DNA from: Sitta carolinensis
Lineage: Eukaryota > Chordata > Aves > Passeriformes > Sittidae
NCBI GenBank assembly: GCA_032173965.1
Contig: CM063284.1
Location: 113,372,410-113,436,409, forward strand
Length of the DNA stretch: 64,000 nucleotides
Reading direction: 5' to 3'
Below are positions 52,401 through 61,400 of the stretch, in pieces. Both the position numbers and the translations under genes were made by a program. Under the pieces are notes generated by a model. It worked only from the letters and a program-made list of their open reading frames with translations, did no database searches and had not been told where the DNA came from. How positions within the stretch are numbered: the first letter of the stretch is position 1; each line of letters opens with the position of its first letter.

Positions 52401-55400
52401 ACAGTAACTGTGATAACAAGAAATGACAATGGGTAATTAATGCTACTTCTATCTCTAAAGGAATACCTATCCCACATGCAGTCAAGTAGCTATGGAAGCT
52501 GTCCAGATGTAAATGTATCCATTCCAATATCCTCTGGTAACCTCCTTGCAAAAGACAATTCATAACTGCTCCATAGAAACTCTGACTAAAGGTCCTGAAG
52601 ATTTTCCATCCAATCCTACTTCCTGGACCATTTATACAAGCTATTCAAATCTAAATTGCTCACGCTTGAAGTTTAGCATGTGATTTTTCAGCTGTAACTC
52701 AAATATTGTTCCCTACAGTGAATTTCCTTCCTATTGTCAATCTTGCCCCTGCCTTCCCCAGAGGCAGTACCAGCCTATCTTCATATGAGCTTGAAGCCTA
52801 TTCACAGCTCATTTTCTTAATTTCTTCAAAGAATGGGTCCAAATTGAACGCAGTACATCACAGAAAAATCTCAAATTCTGATACACTTTCATCAGTTTTA
52901 CAGGATCCAACTTAGGAATTTTTTTTAGAGGCTACCTTTCTTTCTTGAAAAAGTTGCAGCTAGCACGAAATTCATAAAATTTGTTTAGACTGTTTACAAA
53001 AGTGTTTGAGAGTTCTCTTCGCATATACAGACAAGATATTTTCTCGTTATTTTTTCAAACTGGAATAAATGTGAAATAAAAACACAAAATAGCTTGATTT
53101 CTGTATTTTTCCTTAAATTCTAACTTCAAGAAAAACAGAATGAATTAGAACATTAAGAATAATAACATTAAAACCTAGTAAGGAAGGTTTTATGAGTACA
53201 ATTGTTTATATAGCCTCTATATAGAAAAATGGTTCCCTTTCTCAGTAATTCATTTACTGTAACAAAAATCCTGCAACAACATTCCAAATTAAAAGGACTT
53301 CCTTTTTGTTCCTTGCAGAAGTAACCAACAAGTTCTTCTGCAAAAGCCAGTGATCTATGAAGATTTTCACACAGAATGCCTTCTGAGCTCCTTATCTGAA
53401 GTACTTCAACAGAAATAAACATTAGTATTTAAGTGTTGATGAATATTTCCTATGCCCATTTAGAAATCAAATTTGAATCGCTTTAGAGATAATGAACTGC
53501 CAATTTCTTCTACATGGCTTTGTATTAATAACAAGAATAATCTTCTACTTGTCTTGTACACAGTGTTTCTTCCATTTTATTTTACTCTAATATGACAAGA
53601 GTTCAAGAGTTTGATTCAAGAAATCTACAGAGAGGTTTAGAAAACTGTCCAGGTGCATTTTGAGTTTTATTGTAAAAACTACACATAAATAAATTTGGTG
53701 TATTTCTGTACACATTCTGTGACACTCTGAATTAAAACCAATCCTTTAAAAATTATACTTGTAGATGTCTCGCAATCCTTTCTTACACCTGGAATAAAGT
53801 GTAACTTCCCACTACACAGATATCAGTTCCTACCAAACTTCAAGATATCACTTGTCACTAAAAGAAAATGTGATCTCCATGGCCAGTCCAACCAAAGGAT
53901 GTGCCTGTTTCCTATACACACAGGTATTTCTCTAAGACTTAAACTGAGACCTGCTAGCAAGGATAAAGTGGGAATAAATAGAAGAAGAATTTATGGAACA
54001 GGATTCAAGGGCTCTCTGTCACTAAATTATTTTTAATTCCATAGGCATTTACTGTATTTGGGTATTTCATACAGTGGCCGCCTGTATTTCCAGCTACTAG
54101 GCAGAATTAGTTTCACACCTTAAAAAGCTGGCAGGTGCAGTTTTCCCAAAACAATCTCTTAAATTATTGTTAACACTCCCAAATATACTTAAAGTGCAGG
54201 CATATTTATATTCTTGCAAACTGGCCTTCAATCTACTGCTGCTGAAAACTGAGTCCTGGTGCCCTGGAAATTAACAACCCCTTACCCCTACAATGGATGG
54301 TCTGCTTTCTTTGGGAAGAAGTCACTCTCTCTGAATCTTTTTCGTGAGAAGACTAAGCTCAGGTACCTCTGGAAGTTTATCAGGTTACCTATTTACCACT
54401 TGCCTTAACACTTAAAATATTTCTAAAATTAATTAAAAATACATTCTTAGATTTTAACAAACTTAACATTTTTAAGCTTTTCTTGTTTTTTCATGGGGCT
54501 TAAAAAACGGATTGCACAAATACTTACCAATCTTTGATTTAATCTCTTATTTTCCTCTTCTTTCAACTGCAAAGTCTGAAAGAAAATCTTAATCTTATTA
54601 ACTGGATATTATCCTTTATACAGTACAAACATTTTTTTTAAAAAGTTCTGATATGACTAGAGCCTGACTACTTGTACAATACTACATCTTTCAGGTCTAA
54701 AAAAATTATCAAAACATCTTTTGAGCAAAGACATGCAAAAAACCCCTTGAAGTCTAGTAATTATCCTAGCACTACAAACCCCACTGCTAAGATTTTACCT
54801 TCATACTCATATTTCATTTTCAGTTAGAAAAACATGTCAACAACAGAACAGCAAAAGAAATGTAATTTATTACTATGTTATAGCTTCTACCCATGACAAA
54901 TCCTTTGTAATCAGATGGCAGAACAAAGCATGTATGTGCTCCTAGTCAGAAACATCCAGGCAGTTGCAACATACAATCCATTCACAGAAAGCATTCCTGT
55001 TCTTTATTTGGTTGCAGATTTTAGTCCAAGTGATCCTAGAAAGCTGGAAGTTAATGATGCCTTATCTTTTTTTTTTAAAGTCAACTCTAAAAAGACAACT
55101 GAGATGAAGTTATATATGACTGGCCAGTCATATAATTATAATAAAAATTACTAGAATCTGAAATACTCCAGTGTAACTAGTTGGGGTCAATCTCACATTT
55201 TACTAAGAATACAGCCTATTCTTGGTAAATTGTAGAAGGAGAAACTACCCATTTTCATGAGAAACTGGTAAATCAATCTTAAATCCCATCCAGCTGTTTT
55301 GTATGTCTTAATTAGAAAAAAAAGAAATTGTACCTTTTTTCTATAGAATTTTTCTGGATCAATGATCTATCACTCCTAAGAAGAGGTATTACACCTGAGT

Positions 55401-58400
55401 TACTCATACTAAAGCCTACATAAACATAACAAGGATAGGCCAAAAGTAATGTTTTAATAGTTATCTTGAATTACAGTGACCCAAGAGTACAATGGAAAAA
55501 ACATTCCCTGAAATCGTATTTATAATCCTAGCAGACACTCCACTGCATCAGAGCATATAACTGACCACAGCACAGCTTCACATGTACATAGCTTTAAGTA
55601 CTTAGTTGTAACACTTAATCTCAAACAATCTACTCACTCTTTCCAACAACATTATCCTCTGCTTTTCTTCAGACATATGAACATTTTCACTGAAAGAGAA
55701 AGAAAATGGACACGTTAAGAACTAACACTTTTTTCATAATCAAAAATTGTCTTTTCCACACCCACCTGCCATCTTCACTCAGTGAAGAGTATTATATATT
55801 TGCTAGCACAGAAGGATAGCATAGAAAGCATAGAAATAGATAGCATAGCTAGCATGGAAAGACACATCGATATTTCTGGCTGCTGTTTTGGATTTTTTTT
55901 TTAAAATTTTCTTTAAACCAAGGTGGGTCTTGTTGCAATAAGCCAGTAAATTTTCAGCCACTGATTAGTTTATCAAGCTACATGGGGCATTTCTTGGTAT
56001 TTTGCATTGTTTTCAAGACACCAGGATGAAATATATAGCTCCACATGCTTTGAGAGTTAACCCCTGATATTGCAATTCAGCTCCATTATGTCCCATTTTC
56101 CTAGTCTGTAGCTCAAAGGCTACTGGAGAGTAGTCTGAAGCGCCCTGGTACTCTGGCAGACACTAATGTGAACTTGCTACCTACTGCCATTCATCTGTGG
56201 GATGAACTGAGCCCTGGAGCATGATAAAATAATGCTAACACCCAAAATAATTTCTTAAGAACACAAACAGTAATTCCTAAAACAGCTATAATGTACTTTA
56301 AAAACAGTTTAAATAGGGAAGAAACAATGGCTTTTCTAGTCCAAACTGATTTGGTCGAGAAAACGGACAAGTTTTGGGACAAAACATACTATAAATGCAA
56401 TCAAAATACTCAGCAAAACTAACAGATTACAATGAAACCACACTAATCATTACTTCGTTTCAGTTAAAAGGCTGTTTAGCTCTCATGTAACAGGAAGGAG
56501 TCAACAGAAACTTGTAAAAGTTTCTGTCTAATCATACATTTAGCCATATTTTTTTTTTTTTCACAAGCTCACCTTAATGTTTTTGTACATGTGTTTTGAG
56601 TGCAGGACTAGAATGATTATCATAAGAAATAGCTGTTTTTCTAAAGGCAGGGTACTTCTTTGTATTATTATCGGTGAAAGTTTAGTTTGGCAAGGACAAA
56701 CTGTTTTCATCGTCACTTCCACAAAGCTGTTTAGTGCTCTGGGTATGTGATTCTGGTTAGGCAGCATCGGTTGTGGTGGACACTGACTAAAGTCAATGTA
56801 AGTATATCTAACAACTCTGCTCTTGTTCCTCCAGTAAAAACCTTGCTCCTCTTGTGTCGTTCCAAATCAGGTTTCTTACTTCTGTGAAAGGAATGGAGGA
56901 GAAGCCTGGGGTTTCCAGTTCATCTACCATTACAGTTTTCCTTCTATTTGACTTACATTATGTACACTTAGGTATAATCTTTTACATCATGATTGCGGAG
57001 CCAAGTTCCACCTTGAAGCATACTTCCTTGCTGCATACTTCCAAGTCATCAAACCCACACATTCCTAATGACTGTGACACCACAACTGTATGTTTAAAAG
57101 AATATTTTCAGGAAGAAAAAGGCAGAAGGAGAGTTAAACATGCTCATCTGTACTTCACACCACCCAAGAGCACGCATTTCTAGGGGAGCAAGCTTTGTGT
57201 ATTTCTAATGCCCCATACTTACTGCACAGCCATCATACTGGTTTCCATGATGGAGTCCACTCTCCCTTCAGCCCCAAAGTCAGCAACCAATCTGTCTGTG
57301 TCAGTGGGCACTTCAGCTGCACAGGCTCCACAAGCTTCTGACGCTGCTGCCAAGTAGGCTGATGGAGAAAAATTACTACTTCTCAGTTTATTAACTTCTT
57401 CTTCAAGCTTCTTCTTCTCTTCCAGTAAGCGAGCTCGATCTTCAGAAAGTGTTTCAATCAAATCTATGACACGAATAAACATGATTTCTTTTAATTATGG
57501 CAGCACTAATGATCACAACCAATCTGCAAAGAATGGAATAGTCCTATTAGAAAAGATGAATACCTCTTTAGAACTTGCTTACCCTTATCTTTTTCTTGCT
57601 GTTGTGTAAGAACTTTTAATCTGTCACTAAGATCATTAATTATGTTTTCTTTTTTCATTTTCTCTCTTGCCAGAACAGTGTTAAAGTTGGTCTGAAAACA
57701 GAAAGGAAGTATTACTGAAATAAAGAATGTACAGTAAAAATGTAATGCAAAAAGTACAAAAGACAGCAGGCATTTCAGTTTTCTACATTATAATTAAACA
57801 AAAAATAATTTTTTTTTTACTTATTGCTTTGGTGAAGAGATAAAATGCCTGCACATTTTATTTTTATCTGTAATTTTTTTTTTGCAATTTATTTTATTTT
57901 AACCCTCTCATTCCCTCATGCCTGATACATATAAGTAGTACAATAATAAAGAAATAATGAATTTTTTTAAATCTATTTTTTCATTAAATATAATACTTTA
58001 TATTCCAGTTAATGCAAAATACTTGAACATTCTACATTTAAAACAGTTACTTGAAGGGTTCAAATTATTAAGATAAAGCTGAACTGCATTCAGATATGTT
58101 GCATACAATAAAAAAGAAAAATACCATTATCAGTACACTATAAACTGAATTAAAAATGCATTTCAATTCATGCATTCTTCAGTGAACAATTAATCACTGC
58201 AAAAGATACACAGGAATCTTGGTTAATAGCTTGAATAAGTGAACATAAAAAGAGGCCAGCAGAGCCTTCAATACTAGTCTGACAAATCTTTCCACTTTTT
58301 CAATCGTTCTACTGACTATTGTGCCATTTTACTCCTAGGGTGGTGCTGAAGAGACAGACAAAACCTATCAACAACCATCTATTAAAAGTATATTTCAAAT

Positions 58401-61400
58401 TAATTTTACTTTTTCTGTGAATTTGAAGATTTGTCTCGATATATGCCTATCAACTCTCAGTCTTAAAATGCAAACTATTTGGTAGGCTACGCACCTTAAA
58501 TAGGGCACAGCAGCCTTTGTTATATGTCTGCATAACAAAACTCTCACACCACAAGCATAAATGACACCTCTAAGGAAACTTCACAGAGGAAAGAAAACAA
58601 AACTCAAAAAATACAAAGGCAAGGCTAAATACACAAAATATTCAGTAATCAGCAGAGCCAGTGAAGTAAACTGTCAGCACTGACTGATACACCATTTTTC
58701 CATGTTTTGGGTATTTGTTTGCTTTGGTTGGGGTCTTTTTATTGAGGGAGGCACATTGTTCATTGTTTGTTTTTTTAAAAAGTTCCAGTGTTTCCTGGAA
58801 TTTGCTGTCAATGCCTCAGAACCATCCCTTCCATGCAAAAATGAAGAATACTGTTAGATAATGAGGAAAATGGAATAATAAGGAATATTGGAAAAATAAA
58901 TCTAATGATTACCAGTATAGGAAAAATTTCCTATTAGATTTACTATGCAAGGCTAACTTGAATACTAATGCTTGCAGCCCAATTGCAATAATAATCCTTT
59001 TTTTATAGCCATCCGCAATTTTGTGTTCCTGCACCAAGTGATTCATAGCATTCATTCACCAAGCTGGATGATCACCACCCTTGTCTCTTGTCCTTATTTG
59101 ATCCTACCACAGCTACAGTATGGAGAAGTGCTTAAAACAGAAAATCCTTTCTCAGTGTTTAAATACTAAAAAGCTGCGGATAATAGCTGTTACTAACAGA
59201 GAGTTAATTTAAGAACTCGAGACTCATCTACAGGAACTAAAAGGCTCAAGATGTTTTGAAAGAAAAAAATGTGTGGATACAGATGCAAAATATTAATCCA
59301 GTGCAATGTGATTTTTTTGTCACAATACGGAGTACATAGCGGCTTTAAGTTTATTACTTAAAATGCAACTTACTTTGTTCGAACCTCAAAATACAATATA
59401 TTTATGCTTTGAACCTCAAAACAGCACCTGCCCATAGTAATAAACTTTAAAAGCCAGTAAGCAGCATTCAAAATCAATTAGTATTTCAAATAATTAATTT
59501 AGTGTTGTCCACAATTTTTGTAATACCTGGTATCTTTCTGCAGTTAAAGAGATGAATGAACATAAATTCCAAGCATTTAAGCAAAAGAAGTCACAAAAAC
59601 TGAATCTGGATTGCCAGTTGTTTGGTAATTGGTTTGACCTTCTGTTTTTTGTTTTTGTTTTTTTTTTCTAGTAGGGTATTTTTGTTTGTTTGTGTTAGTT
59701 TTTTTTTTTAATGCTTACATGTTTGATTCCATTAACATATCATATCCGGGCTTTAGATAATCACACAAGTTTAGAATGTGGAGATGTTACAGAGCAAAAG
59801 AGAAAACCATACTCTAACTTCGAAGCAGCTAAAGAACACAATTGTCACAGGAGTAAATATAATTTTAAAAGTATCAGCTTTACCTGCTGCTCTGCAGTAA
59901 GCGATGTTCTGATGTTCTGCATTTCTTCATTCTTTCTTTTCTCTTGTTCTTCAAGTTGCTCTAAGAACTTCATTTTTTCTTCCTGAAGCTTCTCCTGAAG
60001 TTCAGCAACTAAGTGTGATTCAGCAGATGACTCAGCAGGAGGACTTAAAAGAAAATGTTTAGGCTTTAAATGTGCAGCATATACCAAGCCTCACAATTCA
60101 TGAAATAAGCACATACAAAAGAAGTCAGATGCTCATTTTGAGACAATATTTCTGAAATATTTAAGAAATACTATATTACAATTAAGACATTATTAACTCA
60201 AATTCCACTTTTTAATCATGAGCATCTCACCAATTCTTACTCTGTGTAAGGGCAATCTGTGTTTTTAGTGTAGCACACTGGCTCTAACTTTGAAGTTTTG
60301 TTGTGGGATTTTTGTTTTTATTTTTACTAATGTTTTGTTTATACTTTTACTAATGTAACAGAAGGTGTGGAAAGTGGTAAAAAGAACAAACAACTATCAA
60401 CTTCACAAAGATACTTAGTATGTCAAAATGCAAAGCCTTCAGAAATACCACATAAGAAAAACAATTCAGCAGTAAATCTGATGCTAAGGAATTCGGATGT
60501 GAAATTCAAAACTCTGGATTGCTGAATCTGGAGGACAACACCAATGATCATAAAAGGAAGGAAACCATCAACAGTAACAAAGGCAGGATGAATAAGGACA
60601 TTAAATGGCTTTTGAAACATGCTACATAGGCCAAATATTTTTCACCACTGAAGCAAAAACTAACTACACTCTTCTGTGTTTTGGCTTGAGTTTTCAAGAA
60701 CCTCCCTGAAGAACTTTAGAATAGAGAAAGCCCTTTGCTGGGCAACAATTGTGAAAAATTGTATGAATTTAAGTTTCTACTATTCATCTGCACCAGAATC
60801 ATATTTAAACCATATTGATAATAAAATTAATCATATTTAAATCCAAAGCTCTTAGCTGAACTAAACCAAAGCAGGAATCATCTGCCTCAGATGGATTGCG
60901 TGGACTTCTGTTTGCAAATGACAGCCATGTGAAGAATACTGTTCAAAGGACGATAGCGTATGACCACTTTTTATACCTCATCACTATACCAGGCAGTAGG
61001 TTTAAATATTTAATCTGACAAGGTCTTATCAACTACAGCAACCGTGACAATGCCTAACTTTATTGTTTCCAAGATACCAAAAGCACATAGCTTCAGATTG
61101 GGGTTTCTCTGCAAGCAAACACACTGCTCTAAGATGACAAAGGATGTACCTAACAGTACTGCTACTGCTCTACCACATGGGCATATACTGAATATTATGC
61201 AGCAGCTAAGCACTCAAAAAGCCCATAACAAGCTTTAAATAAAAGAGCTCTGAAAGCCAGCTGAAGTTCTCAGAGTGGCTACACAGCCTCTGACATTCTA
61301 GAAGTCAGAATTGAAATAAGCAGAGAAAAGAAAGTCATGAAACACTCAGGCAAATCTTTTGTGCCACTGAGAAAACATTTTTGTGCTTGCTTAAATTTCA

